Positions 25,652-34,669 of a DNA stretch of 64,000 nucleotides are shown in pieces. The DNA is from Camelimonas fluminis. GTDB taxonomy: Bacteria > Pseudomonadota > Alphaproteobacteria > Rhizobiales > Beijerinckiaceae. How positions within the stretch are numbered: position 1 is the stretch's first letter; every line of letters begins with the position of its first letter. The notes beneath the pieces are model-generated. The model worked only from the letters and a program-made list of their open reading frames with translations, was not told where the DNA came from and did no database searches. The translations under genes and the position numbers were made by a program. The stretch lies in contig NZ_BNCG01000002.1 of assembly GCF_014656355.1 (NCBI RefSeq), positions 206,463-270,462 of the forward strand. Direction: 5' to 3'.

Positions 25652-26655
25652 GCCCGCCTCCTGCCCTGCAACATCGAGATCAGGAACGGCGCGCCGACCA
25701 ACGCGGTCATGACGCCGAGCTTCAGTTCGGGCCGGACAGGCAGCAGCCGCACCGCCATGTCGGCGCACAACACGATCATGGCGCCGGCAAAGCCGCTGAC
25801 CAGCAACAGCCGGCCCGGGCGGTGACCGACCAGGGGCCGCATCAGATGCGGCGCAACCAGGCCAACAAAGCCGACGGCGCCGGTGACCGAGACGGCGCTG
25901 CCCACAGCCAGCGCCGAGCCCAACACCAGTTGCAGCCGCAGCCGCTGCAGATTGACGCCAAGACTGGCGGCGGTGTCCTCGCCGAGAGCCAGGGCCTCCA
26001 GATTGCGGGCGGCTGCCAGCAGCGCGATCCACCCCAGAACCATCAGCGGCGCGGCCAGCAGGAACTGGGCCATGCTGCGATCAGCGAGCGAACCCATCAG
26101 CCAGAAGATGATCTCCAGCGCGGCGTAAGGATTGGGCGACAGGTTCAGCGCCAGCGCGGTGAACGCGCCGGCCAGAGCATTGGTGGCGACGCCGGCGAGG
26201 ATCAGGCCGGTGGGGCTGTGGCTGGCGCCGGCCATGCGAAACAGCAACAGGGTGGCGATCAGCGCCCCGGCCATGCCGCCGAGCGGCAGCGCCAGGGCGA
26301 AGGCCCCGGCGAAGCCGAAATAGAACACGCAGACGGCCCCGAACGCCGCCGCGCCGGAGACGCCGATGACGCCCGGCTCGGCCAGCGGATTGCGCAGCAG
26401 CCCCTGCAACGCCGCCCCCGAAACGCCAAGGCTGAAGCCCATGAACGCCCCCAGCAGGGCGCGCGGCAGGCGCAATTGCACCAGCACCAGCGCATCCATG
26501 CCGTCGCGACCACTCCAGGCGCCGGCGATGGCCGCGCCCAGATCGAGCGGCGCGTAGCCGATAGCGATGGAGGCGATGGTGAGCGCAACGGTCGCGGCCA
26601 GCAGGACGGCGACCAGCCATGGCCATGGCGGCGTCGGCAACGCGGGGCGGATCAT
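25648..26655 (-). CDS. btuC: Cobalamin ABC transporter permease (BtuC-like, FecCD family)
   Basis: The 335-residue FecCD-family permease has about ten hydrophobic helices. Family segments include RLPRALLGAFMGFSLGVSGAALQ, NPLAEPGVIGVSGAAAFG and GFVGLVAPHLMRPLVGH. Two copies form the inner membrane channel driven by the BtuD ATPase. ATG 26655 overlaps the btuF stop by 4 bp, and the 3' end overlaps btuD by 4 bp, so the transporter genes are translationally linked. Confidence 0.92.
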   Translation of the reverse strand: MIRPALPTPPWPWLVAVLLAATVALTIASIAIGYAPLDLGAAIAGAWSGRDGMDALVLVQLRLPRALLGAFMGFSLGVSGAALQGLLRNPLAEPGVIGVSGAAAFGAVCVFYFGFAGAFALALPLGGMAGALIATLLLFRMAGASHSPTGLILAGVATNALAGAFTALALNLSPNPYAALEIIFWLMGSLADRSMAQFLLAAPLMVLGWIALLAAARNLEALALGEDTAASLGVNLQRLRLQLVLGSALAVGSAVSVTGAVGFVGLVAPHLMRPLVGHRPGRLLLVSGFAGAMIVLCADMAVRLLPVRPELKLGVMTALVGAPFLISMLQGRRRA

Positions 26656-27578
26656 GGCTTGTGGCTCGCCTGGCTGGCGCTCCCGGCTGCCTTGTGCGCG
26701 GCGCGCCAGTCGTCCGCAGCCAGGGCCAGCCTGGCCACGGCCTCGGCGACGCCAGGCCCGGAGCAGGTCCACAAACGCGCCGGCAAAGTCACCACGCGCG
26801 CATGTTTCGCCAGCGCTTTCAGGGCGGGATGCACCAGCACTTCGCCGGCAAGGGCGGGCGCTTCGCCTTCTTCGTCGGTGAGGATCAGCATGTCGGGCCT
26901 GGCCTGGATCACCGCCTCCAGCGGCGGTTGCGCCTGCCCGGCCAGCGGGCCGGCGGCGGCGAGATTGTCGATGCCGGCGCGGGTGAGAATGTCGTTGAGC
27001 AGCGTGCCGGGGCCGGTGGTGAATCCGCTGGCGCGCACCACCACGGCGCGGGGACGCGGCGCATGCGGGTCCACCCTGGGCAGGCGGGCGTCAAAGGCCT
27101 GGATCTGGACTTCGGCGCGCTCCGCGCCATCGAGCAGGGCGCCGACATCGCGGATCTGCTGGCGCACGCCGTCGATGCTGGGCGGCGTGTCGATCTCCAC
27201 GACCGGAACGCCGAGCGCCCGCAGCAGCGTCACGGTGTTGCGGGTGGTATACAGCCCGGCCAGCACCAGATCGGGACGGAAGGAGACCACATCCTCCACC
27301 AGCCCATAATTGACCGGCGTCGCGGCCGCTTCGGCGACGACATTGGACGTGTCGGGCCGGCGCGACAGGTAAGACACTGACGCCACCGTCTCCGGCCGCG
27401 CCAGCCGCAAGGCCAGTTCATCCGTGCAGAGATTGATCGAGACGATGCGCTGCGGGCGCTGCGGCGGCGCCAGCTCTCCCGCCGCCACGGCGACGGACGC
27501 AAGGCGCAGGCCGGCGGCGACAGCCGCCAGCCCCAGGCAGCCGCCCCGGGTCCAGGTCCTGACCAGTCCGCCGCGCAT
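26652..27578 (-). CDS. btuF: Cobalamin ABC transporter periplasmic binding protein (BtuF-like)
   Basis: The 308-residue helical-backbone (type III) binding protein has an N-terminal export signal (about residues 1-33, ending VAVAAG) and then RIVSINLCTDELALRLA, the usual start of the mature domain in BtuF-like proteins. It should deliver B12 to BtuC. I chose ATG 27578 because GAGGGC lies just upstream, 8 bp after the btuB stop; the longer frame would run into btuB. It is co-transcribed with the receptor and permease. Confidence 0.9.
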   Translation of the reverse strand: MRGGLVRTWTRGGCLGLAAVAAGLRLASVAVAAGELAPPQRPQRIVSINLCTDELALRLARPETVASVSYLSRRPDTSNVVAEAAATPVNYGLVEDVVSFRPDLVLAGLYTTRNTVTLLRALGVPVVEIDTPPSIDGVRQQIRDVGALLDGAERAEVQIQAFDARLPRVDPHAPRPRAVVVRASGFTTGPGTLLNDILTRAGIDNLAAAGPLAGQAQPPLEAVIQARPDMLILTDEEGEAPALAGEVLVHPALKALAKHARVVTLPARLWTCSGPGVAEAVARLALAADDWRAAHKAAGSASQASHKP

Positions 27579-27585
27579 GTCGCCC

Positions 27586-29616
27586 TCAGAAGGTGATGCG
27601 CGCGCCGAGCGTCGCCGTGCGGCCCGCGACGCCATAGGTGTAGACCTCCTGGTATCGCTTGTCGAAAAGGTTATCGACCTTGACATACAGCTCGGCGTTT
27701 TCGTTGATGCGCCAGGATCCGCCAATATTGACCAGCGTATAGGCGCCCAGCGTCACGACCTGACGATTGTAGAAGGCGTCATAGGCCCAGTCGGTTTGCT
27801 TGCCGTTGTAAACCAGGCCGACGTTGACGTTGGCCTTGCCCTCAAGGAAGGCGTAATTGACGTTAAGACTGGCAATATTGCGCGGACGCCGCACCAGCTC
27901 GGCCCCGGTCGCATCCCTGCCATCGGTATAGGTGTAGGAGCCGGCGATGGTCAGGCCATCGATGGGCCGCACGGTCAGCCCCAGTTCAGCGCCCTGGATG
28001 GCCGAGGTTCCCGGCATGTTGACCGAGGTATACCCGGCCCCGGTGATCAGATCGGTGATGCGCTGGTTGAAGTAAGTGGCGTTCAGCACCACCCGCTGGC
28101 CCCAGATCTCCTGATCGACGCCCACATCCCAGCCCCGCGCCTTCTCGGGCGTCAGGTTGGGGTTGCCGCGATAGGTGTTGGTGTAGCCGTACAGCTCCAT
28201 CATCGTCGGGTTTTTGACGCCCGTGCCGTAAGAGGCGCGCAGCTTGGTCCCGGTTTCGTCGATGCGGTAGGCGCCGGTGAAACGATAGGTCGTTGAGTCC
28301 TTGAAGACGTCGTTGTTGTCGTGGCGGACGCTGGCGGTCAGCGTCAGGTTGCGGAACGTGCCCTGATACTGGCCGACGAGGCCGGTCGACGCCATCGACT
28401 GGTCAAGGTTCGCCCAGGCGCTGTTGGTGCGGTAGCGCTCGTCCTTGTGCTGGGCGGCGAAGGTAACAATGTGCGAGGCGTCGAGGAACGACGGCGTGTC
28501 GAACCGCAGGTCCGTCTTGTATTCGTAGCGCGAGACCGTCCCGCGTGAATCGCTCTGGGGCAGCCGGTCCAGGCGGTATTCGTTGCTCTGGTCGCTGCGG
28601 GTGGCGGCGAATGTGTGGTTCCAGCGGCCGTCGAGCAGCTTCAGCTTCGCTTCGGCCCGGCCGAAAACCTGCTCGCCCTTCGTATCGGAGTTGTCGTCAT
28701 AGGCGCCGACGCCGCCAGCGTAGCCGTCGGTCTTGTTGAAGAACTTCGTGTAGCGGCCCATGACGTTGAATTCGAGATATTCACTGGGGCTGAAGCCGAA
28801 CTTCGTATAGCCGCCGCCGTTGCGGTAGCCGTCATTTTCGAAATTGCCGTAGCGGCGATCGGCGGACGAAAAGCCGTCGGTGCTGAAGCCGTTGGCGCCA
28901 ATGACGAAATTGAAACGCTCATCGCCGTAGCTGACGCTGGAGGCGCCGTTGATGGTCTGGCGCGAGCCGCCCTCGATGCGGGTGCTGAAGCGCGGCTTGC
29001 CCGAGCCCTTTCTGGTGACGATGTTGATGACGCCGCCGACGGCGTCCGAGCCATACAGGGCGCTCTGCGGGCCGCGCAGCACCTCGATGCGGTCCACGTC
29101 GTCGGTCAGCAGATTGGTCAGGTCATATTCCGAGCCCGCCGCCGGATCGTTGACCACGACGCCGTCGATGATGACCAGGGTCTGGTTGGCCTCAGAGCCG
29201 CGCATGCGCACCTGGGTCTGCTTGCCAACCGGGCCGGAGCGACTGACCGCAAGGCCCGGAACCTGACGCAGGGCGTCCGGAACGAAACGGATCTGCTGGC
29301 GCTGCAACTCCTCGCCGGAGATCACGGTGACGGCGCTGCCCACCTTGCTCATGTCCGTGGGCGTGGTGTTGGCCGTGACGCTGACGGTGTCGAGCTGGAT
29401 CACGTCCGCCGGCAGGGCGCCGGCGGCGTTGGTCGCGCCAGCTTGCCCAGGCGCGCTCTGGGTTCCGGCATTCTGAAGCTGGGCGTTTTGGGTCTGCACG
29501 TTCCCGGCCTGGGCGGCCGGCGCCAGGGCCAGCAGCAACGCAGCGGCGGAACAGCCGGCCAGAACCTGGCGGCGCGCATGACGATGGAAACGATTATCGG
29601 AAGAAGACAACAACAT
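27586..29616 (-). CDS. btuB: TonB-dependent outer membrane cobalamin receptor (BtuB)
   Basis: The 676-residue outer membrane receptor has a signal peptide (cleavage after AQA near residue 37) and then a Gln/Asn-rich linker. The TonB box is LDTVSVTAN (residues 75-83), the plug domain spans about 95-210 (VPDALRQVPGLAVSRSGPVG, RIEVLRGPQSALYGSDAVGG), and a 22-strand-type barrel ends in TATLGARITF. Length and the short BtuB-like C-terminus fit vitamin B12 receptors, and a cobalamin riboswitch directly upstream supports the substrate. No strong ribosome site is seen at ATG 29616, which may be part of the riboswitch control. Confidence 0.95.
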   Translation of the reverse strand: MLLSSSDNRFHRHARRQVLAGCSAAALLLALAPAAQAGNVQTQNAQLQNAGTQSAPGQAGATNAAGALPADVIQLDTVSVTANTTPTDMSKVGSAVTVISGEELQRQQIRFVPDALRQVPGLAVSRSGPVGKQTQVRMRGSEANQTLVIIDGVVVNDPAAGSEYDLTNLLTDDVDRIEVLRGPQSALYGSDAVGGVINIVTRKGSGKPRFSTRIEGGSRQTINGASSVSYGDERFNFVIGANGFSTDGFSSADRRYGNFENDGYRNGGGYTKFGFSPSEYLEFNVMGRYTKFFNKTDGYAGGVGAYDDNSDTKGEQVFGRAEAKLKLLDGRWNHTFAATRSDQSNEYRLDRLPQSDSRGTVSRYEYKTDLRFDTPSFLDASHIVTFAAQHKDERYRTNSAWANLDQSMASTGLVGQYQGTFRNLTLTASVRHDNNDVFKDSTTYRFTGAYRIDETGTKLRASYGTGVKNPTMMELYGYTNTYRGNPNLTPEKARGWDVGVDQEIWGQRVVLNATYFNQRITDLITGAGYTSVNMPGTSAIQGAELGLTVRPIDGLTIAGSYTYTDGRDATGAELVRRPRNIASLNVNYAFLEGKANVNVGLVYNGKQTDWAYDAFYNRQVVTLGAYTLVNIGGSWRINENAELYVKVDNLFDKRYQEVYTYGVAGRTATLGARITF

Positions 29617-29741
29617 CTGAAACCCCGGCGGGACGCCTGTGGCGCGTCACCGCGAACAGGGCTCCCCGTTGCCCGCGAGCGCGGGTTCCAGAAATCAGCC
29701 CGCCACGGAAGCACCCCGCTCCATGGGCTCGCGTGTGACCA

Positions 29742-29920
29742 CGGCTGACGGCAGGTCTCCTGGCTCGCGGGTCGTTACCTGCCGCCGCCTTCCCGGAGCC
29801 GAGATCTCCAGTGGCGTCATGGCGGAAGATTCGCCGCTTACAGTTGCGGGGGCAGCCGCAGATTTGGAAGGCAAGCCATCCGCACTGCGTTCCCTTTTGA
29901 TCCGTTGAAGGAACCGTCGC
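29742..29920 (-). ncRNA. Cobalamin riboswitch upstream of btuB
   Basis: Read on the minus strand, the core elements appear in order: GGTTCC and AAAAGGGAACGCAGTGCGGA, then CCCCGCAACTGTAAGCGG, then GCCACTGG, GGGAAGGCGG, and the B12 box AGCCAGGAGACCTGCC (about 29750-29765). This is the adenosylcobalamin-type aptamer. About 125 nt separate it from the btuB start, room for the expression platform. High B12 should shut off the uptake operon. Confidence 0.95.
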
Positions 29921-29925
29921 TGACG

Positions 29926-29954
29926 GGAGTAGGACGCGGCGCCACCGGTGTCAA
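29926..29954 (-). promoter_or_regulatory. Probable sigma70-type promoter for the btu operon
   Basis: On the minus strand TTGACA (29949-29954) is followed after 17 bp by TACTCC (29926-29931). The predicted start, near 29919, coincides with the 5' edge of the riboswitch aptamer, which supports the call although the -10 match is weak. Confidence 0.6.
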
Positions 29955-29976
29955 TTGCACCACGGGCGGCGGCTGC

Positions 29977-30888
29977 TCAGGCAGGCTGGCGCGCATGCTC
30001 CAGATAGCGGTCGGCGACGATCGCGGCGGCGGTGCGGTTGTCGACGCCGAGCTTTTCCAGCACCTGCTCCAGGTGCTTGTCGACGGTGCGGCGGGACAGG
30101 CCGAGATTCTCGGCGATTTCCTGGTTTGTCTTGCCGGCGGTCAACCACAGCAGCGCCTCGGCCTCGCGGGCAGTCAGGCCGAAACGCGCCTGTAACCGGG
30201 CGATGTCGTCGCCCTCGTCTCCCGCATGAGCCTGGATGATGATTTCGCCGCGCCGGCCGCGTCCCAGGCAGGTCAGCCGCATGCCGTCACAATTCAGGGG
30301 CTGGACCTCCGAAACCGGCCGGCTCGCTGCGGCGCTGATCCATGGCCCGGCCGCCGCGGGCAAAAGCGCCGCGCCGGCTCCAGCGCCGCGGTCTCCGGCC
30401 AGCAATTGCACGGCGCCGGGCGTCGCCCACACCACCCGGCCGTCCGCTTCCGCCGCCAGCACCGGGCGGCCGGCCTGATCCAGGGCGCCAGAGGCCAGGC
30501 GCATGCGGCGGGCGTTGAGGGCGTGAACGGTGATGCGCGCCAGCAGCACTTCGTGATTGATTGGCTTCACCACATAGTCGACGCCCCCTGCCTCCAGCCC
30601 GCGCAGCACGTCTGCGGGATCGCCAAGGCCAGTCATGAAGATCACTGGCGCGTCCACGGCTTGCGGGCCGGTCTTGAGTCGCTTGCAGGTTTCAAAACCA
30701 TCCATGCCCGGCATCACCGCGTCGAGCAGCACCAGGTCCGGCGTCACCCGCCCCGCCAGATCAAGCGCCCCTGCCCCATCGCGGGCGACGATGGCGACGC
30801 AGCCGGATTCCTCCAGCGCCATGCAGATGGCGTTGAGGGCGGCGGGATCGTCATCCACGACCAGTACGATCAGATCCTGCGGGTTCAT
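29977..30888 (-). CDS. LuxR/NarL-type response regulator partnered with the NCS1-like hybrid kinase
   Basis: The 303-residue regulator has a receiver domain (residues 5-125; acidic DDD near 12-14, phosphoacceptor Asp in DLVLLDAVMPGMDG, Lys in YVVKPIN). A PAS-like middle region (about 130-225) follows, then a LuxR-type helix-turn-helix (about 235-297, LTAREAEALLWLTAGKTNQEIAENLG). Its start overlaps the end of the hybrid kinase gene by 38 bp, so they form a pair. The divergent urt/fmd operon is the obvious target. Activation in response to urea or amides is my inference. Confidence 0.88.
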   Translation of the reverse strand: MNPQDLIVLVVDDDPAALNAICMALEESGCVAIVARDGAGALDLAGRVTPDLVLLDAVMPGMDGFETCKRLKTGPQAVDAPVIFMTGLGDPADVLRGLEAGGVDYVVKPINHEVLLARITVHALNARRMRLASGALDQAGRPVLAAEADGRVVWATPGAVQLLAGDRGAGAGAALLPAAAGPWISAAASRPVSEVQPLNCDGMRLTCLGRGRRGEIIIQAHAGDEGDDIARLQARFGLTAREAEALLWLTAGKTNQEIAENLGLSRRTVDKHLEQVLEKLGVDNRTAAAIVADRYLEHARQPA

Positions 30889-33800
30889 GGCGGCGTTCCA
30901 TTGATGCGCGTAATGCGCGGGCGATGGTCGGCAGATCGAAGACGTCGAGCGCGGCGCGGATCCTGTCGAGCGCGCCCCGGTCGAGCCACGGCGGCGGATT
31001 GGCCAGGGCCTTGCGCAAGGCGGTGGCGCGCCCCTCCTCGGCCAGGCGGATCAGTTCGGCGGCGGAGGCCGGGCCGGCGTCCGCCCCCCGCTCCGGGCGG
31101 ATCTGGGCGGCCGCGCCGTCGCCAAGCAGCCTGGCGATGCGCGCCGACAGGTCGTCGAGCCGGTAGGGCTTCACCAGCACGCTCTCCGGCGCCTGGTCGT
31201 CGCCGACCAGCGCGTCAGCCTCGCGGGCGTGACCGGTGATGAACAGCACCGGCGTTGAACCGTGGCCATTCCGGCGTAGCTGGCGGGCCATTTCGACGCC
31301 GTTCATGCCGGGCAGATCAACGTCGAGCAGGAACAGCTTCGGCCGGATGGGGTTTTCGCCATCCTGCAACAACGCCAACCCGGCTTCGGCGCTGGCGGCG
31401 GCGTGGACGGTGAAGCCAAGCGGCTCCAGGTGCGTTTGCGCCAGGCGTATCTGCGCCGCGTCATCGTCGACCACCAGAATGTCGCCGGCGCCGGGCGTCG
31501 GCTGCAGCGTCGGCGGTTCGTGCAGCACCACCGGTCCATGCGCGTCCTCACGCGGAGCGACGTGCTCGGCCGGCAGCATCAGGCGGACGGTGAAGCGGGA
31601 GCCCTTGCCCGGCGCACTGTCGAGGGCGATTTCACCGCCCATCACGTCCACCAGCAGCCGGGTGATGGTGAGGCCGAGGCCCGAGCCGGCGTGATGGGCG
31701 GCGCGGGCAGCGGCGCCGCGCTGGAACGGGCTCCAGATGCGTTCCTGTTCGTCGAGGGGAATGCCTGGGCCGGTGTCGGCAACCTCGAAGCGCGCCACTT
31801 CGTTCCGATAGCGCACCGACAGCGTCACCTCGCCGGCGGTGGTGTAGGCGACGGCGTTGGAGCACAGATTGATGAGAATCTGGCGCAGGCGCTTTTCGTC
31901 GATGCGCACCAGGGCTGGCAGCGGCGTTTCCAGCCGCAGGGTGAAGACCAGGCCTCTTTCGGCGGCGCTGGAGACGAAGATGCGACGAATCTGGCCGAGA
32001 AAGGCGTTGATGTCGACGAGATCGACATTGAGGGCGAGCCGTCCCGCCTCGATCTTGGAGATATCGAGCAGGCCCTCGATCAGCCCGGCGAGATGCTCCG
32101 ATGAGGCGCGGATGGCCCCGGCGGCGGCGCGCCGCTCCGACGGCAGATCGCCGGCCTTTTCCAGCACCTGGGCGAAGCCGTAGATGGCGTTGAGCGGCGT
32201 GCGCAATTCGTGCGACAGCCCGGCCATGTAACGGGATTTGGCGTTGCTGGCGGCCTCGGCGCGTTCGGTGGCCTCGCGCAGGGCGGCGTCGGTGCGACGG
32301 TGGGCGCGAATCTCGCGCAACAGTCTCGCCGTACGATCGCGGACCTCGCGAAACGCCTTGATGCGGTTGTCATTGGTGAGCAGCAGCAACCAGACGCCGA
32401 CGCCGGCGAAGATCAGCGCCAGGCAATAGACCAGCAGGACGACGCGATTGAAATCGGCGGAGCCGCCAGCGCGGACCAGCGCCATCATCATGCCGCCGAG
32501 CACCGTGGCGACCAGCGCCGTGAAGATGATGAAACGGCCGACCAGCGAGCGCACGCCATTGAGGGCCGCCGTGGGCAGCACGGCGCGCAGGGCCCGGTAG
32601 GTCTGGGCGCCGATGCGGGCGCCGCGTCGGCAGGCGTCGTGGCAGGCGGCGTCCAGCGAGCAGCACAGGCTGCACACCGGCCCGCTGTAAAACGGGCAAT
32701 GCAGCAGATCTTCCTGATCGAAGCCATAGCTGCAGATGCAGCAGCGCGATTCGCCGATGGCCGCCGCGTCTGGCTGGCGGGCAAGGTAGTAGTGGCCACG
32801 CGTCGCCCAGGCGATCGCCGGCGCGGCGGCGATCGCCACGCCAAGGGTGATGAATGACGAGAACGCCTGGGCGATTTCTCCGGCGAGGCCGCTGCCGGCG
32901 GCCAACGCCGCGACGCCGGCCAGGGCCATGGCCCCGACGCCGACCGGATTGACGTCGTAGAGATAGCCGCGCCGGAATTCGACCCCGGGCGGGGCCAGCC
33001 GCAACGGCCGGGAAATGGCGAGATCGCCAAACACCGCGCCGATCCAGGCCAGGGCGAAATGGGCGTAGACCAGCAGGGCCCGCTCCAGGGTTTCCACCAC
33101 CCCGCCCCACATCAGCACGAAGGCGATGGCGACGTTGAACACCAGCCAGACGACGCGGCCGGGGTGACTGCGCGTCAGCCGGGCGAAGAAGTTCGACCAG
33201 GTGATGGAGCCGGCGTAGGCGTTGGTGACGTTGATCTTGATCTGCGACAGCACGACGAAGCTGACCGTGAGCAGCACGATCACGCCAGCCGGCAGGTCAA
33301 GCGTGGCGAAGGCGGTGTGATACAGCGCCGAGGGGTCGGAAGTGGCGACGCCGGTGAGCTTCAGCGCCATGACGGCGAGGAAGGAGCCGAGCAACAGCTT
33401 GACGGCGCCAGGAATGATCCAGCCGGGGCCGCCGAGCAGCAAAGCCGCCCACCAGCGCCTGCGCCCGGCGGCGTCGCGCGCCTCGGGGAGAAAGCGCAGG
33501 TAATCGACCTGCTCGCCAATCTGGCCGACCAGCGCGAACAGCACGCCGCAGGCCGAGCCGAAGGCGATGAGCGGCGACACGGGCGCGCCCTCCGGCCGCC
33601 AGGCCAGCCAGGTTTGCGCGTCCGGCGCCACGCCGGCGAACAAAAGGGCGGCGAAGGGAATGACGTGCAGGATCAGCCACGGCCAGCGCGTGGCCGATTG
33701 CAGCGCCGAAATGCGGTTGACGCCGCCGACCACCAGCGGAAAGACGACCAGCGTGCCGGCGAGGAAACCGGCCCAGACCGGGACGCCGAGAAACAGCCGC

Positions 33801-34255
33801 AGCGCCTCGGCCAGGATGGCCGATTCCAGCATGAAGAAAATGAAGGTGAACCCCGCATAGATCAGTGAGGTCAGGGTGGAGCCGAGATAGCCGAAGCCGG
33901 CGCCGCGGGTCAGCAGATCCACGTCAACGCCGGCGCGGGCCGCCGCCCGGCAGATCGGCAGACCGAGAACGAACAGGATGAAGCTGACGGTGAGAATGGC
34001 GCTGACGGCGACGCCCGCGCCCCAGGCGAGGGTCAGCGCCGCGCCGATCGCCTCCAGCGCCAGAAAGCTGATGGAGCCGAGCGCCGTGGCCGCGACCCGG
34101 CCAGCCGGCCAACGCCGGGCCCGCCGCGCGGTGAAGCGCAGCGCGAAATCCTCCATGGTCTCGTCGGCGACCCAGCGGTTGTAGCGCCGACGCTCCCGCG
34201 TCGCGGCCACATGCCGGGAGGCTCCGATGGCGTATGGCTTTTCCAGGGGCCTCAT
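30851..34255 (-). CDS. Hybrid histidine kinase with NCS1-permease-like sensor domain and Cys-rich segment
   Basis: The roughly 1134-residue protein is numbered here from ATG 34255. Residues about 24-497 look like an NCS1-type (nucleobase/allantoin permease) domain of about 12 helices (YNRWVADETMEDFALRF, LLTRGAGFGYLGSTLTSLIY). Residues 505-542 hold nine cysteines. Two further helices lie near 570-630. The kinase core has His682 in GLSHELRTPLNA, an N-box INLCSNAV and DTGPGI, and GSGLGLTI. A receiver (about 925-1045) has its Asp in FLLDVDLPGMNG and Lys in VLVKPY, and a short C-terminal domain follows. The start is uncertain; the frame is open to 34459 but that part is not protein-like. It is divergent from the urea/amide operon, so it probably senses its substrate by transport-like binding. 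Confidence 0.85.
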   Translation of the reverse strand: MRPLEKPYAIGASRHVAATRERRRYNRWVADETMEDFALRFTARRARRWPAGRVAATALGSISFLALEAIGAALTLAWGAGVAVSAILTVSFILFVLGLPICRAAARAGVDVDLLTRGAGFGYLGSTLTSLIYAGFTFIFFMLESAILAEALRLFLGVPVWAGFLAGTLVVFPLVVGGVNRISALQSATRWPWLILHVIPFAALLFAGVAPDAQTWLAWRPEGAPVSPLIAFGSACGVLFALVGQIGEQVDYLRFLPEARDAAGRRRWWAALLLGGPGWIIPGAVKLLLGSFLAVMALKLTGVATSDPSALYHTAFATLDLPAGVIVLLTVSFVVLSQIKINVTNAYAGSITWSNFFARLTRSHPGRVVWLVFNVAIAFVLMWGGVVETLERALLVYAHFALAWIGAVFGDLAISRPLRLAPPGVEFRRGYLYDVNPVGVGAMALAGVAALAAGSGLAGEIAQAFSSFITLGVAIAAAPAIAWATRGHYYLARQPDAAAIGESRCCICSYGFDQEDLLHCPFYSGPVCSLCCSLDAACHDACRRGARIGAQTYRALRAVLPTAALNGVRSLVGRFIIFTALVATVLGGMMMALVRAGGSADFNRVVLLVYCLALIFAGVGVWLLLLTNDNRIKAFREVRDRTARLLREIRAHRRTDAALREATERAEAASNAKSRYMAGLSHELRTPLNAIYGFAQVLEKAGDLPSERRAAAGAIRASSEHLAGLIEGLLDISKIEAGRLALNVDLVDINAFLGQIRRIFVSSAAERGLVFTLRLETPLPALVRIDEKRLRQILINLCSNAVAYTTAGEVTLSVRYRNEVARFEVADTGPGIPLDEQERIWSPFQRGAAARAAHHAGSGLGLTITRLLVDVMGGEIALDSAPGKGSRFTVRLMLPAEHVAPREDAHGPVVLHEPPTLQPTPGAGDILVVDDDAAQIRLAQTHLEPLGFTVHAAASAEAGLALLQDGENPIRPKLFLLDVDLPGMNGVEMARQLRRNGHGSTPVLFITGHAREADALVGDDQAPESVLVKPYRLDDLSARIARLLGDGAAAQIRPERGADAGPASAAELIRLAEEGRATALRKALANPPPWLDRGALDRIRAALDVFDLPTIARALRASMERRHEPAGSDRTGRG

Positions 34256-34669
34256 GGCGGATTTCGCGGGCCTCACGGCAGATTGCGCGGGCGCGACGCG
34301 CGTCCGTTTTCGCCTCGACCATAGCCGGGCGGCAGGCGCGCCCCACCGCCCCCGGTGATGAACATTTGTGCAGGCGCGCCAGCAAAACGGCGCCTGTTCC
34401 GTGGCCTGCCCCCTTCGCGCTGAAAACCCCCGTGAACAGCCAAGTGCGGCGCCTGCCATTTAGGCGGGAGGCTGCGTGATTCTTGAATTTCAGCAACTTA
34501 CGCCCGGCCGGCTACGCAATTTCACGTATGCGCGGCCGCCAGCGGCTCGGGCAGCATGAGATCAATCCAGAGCAGTCGTTCCGGATCGCATCAATCGCCC
34601 CGCGGCAGCGTCGCCAGCCAAACGTCGCCAGGCAACGCAGCCCCGGGGCCAGAGCCAGCGAGAGCCTCC
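34256..34669. other. Divergent intergenic region between hybrid kinase and urtA
   Basis: This 414-bp gap must carry promoters for both the kinase pair and the urt/fmd operon. GCAGGCGCGCC is repeated at 34332-34342 and 34370-34380. I do not see a convincing sigma54 (TGGCAC-N5-TTGC) site, although urea transport is often under NtrC control, nor a clear -35/-10 pair. No gene is credible here. Confidence 0.45.

Noticed and set aside
34256-34459. 68-residue N-terminal extension of the hybrid kinase
   Set aside because: The extension is Arg-rich, has no ribosome site and overlaps the presumed divergent promoter region; the NCS1-like domain begins after 34255.
34460-34669. Sigma54/NtrC promoter for the urt operon
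   Set aside because: Expected from biology, but no TGGCAC-N5-TTGC-like element could be found by eye.
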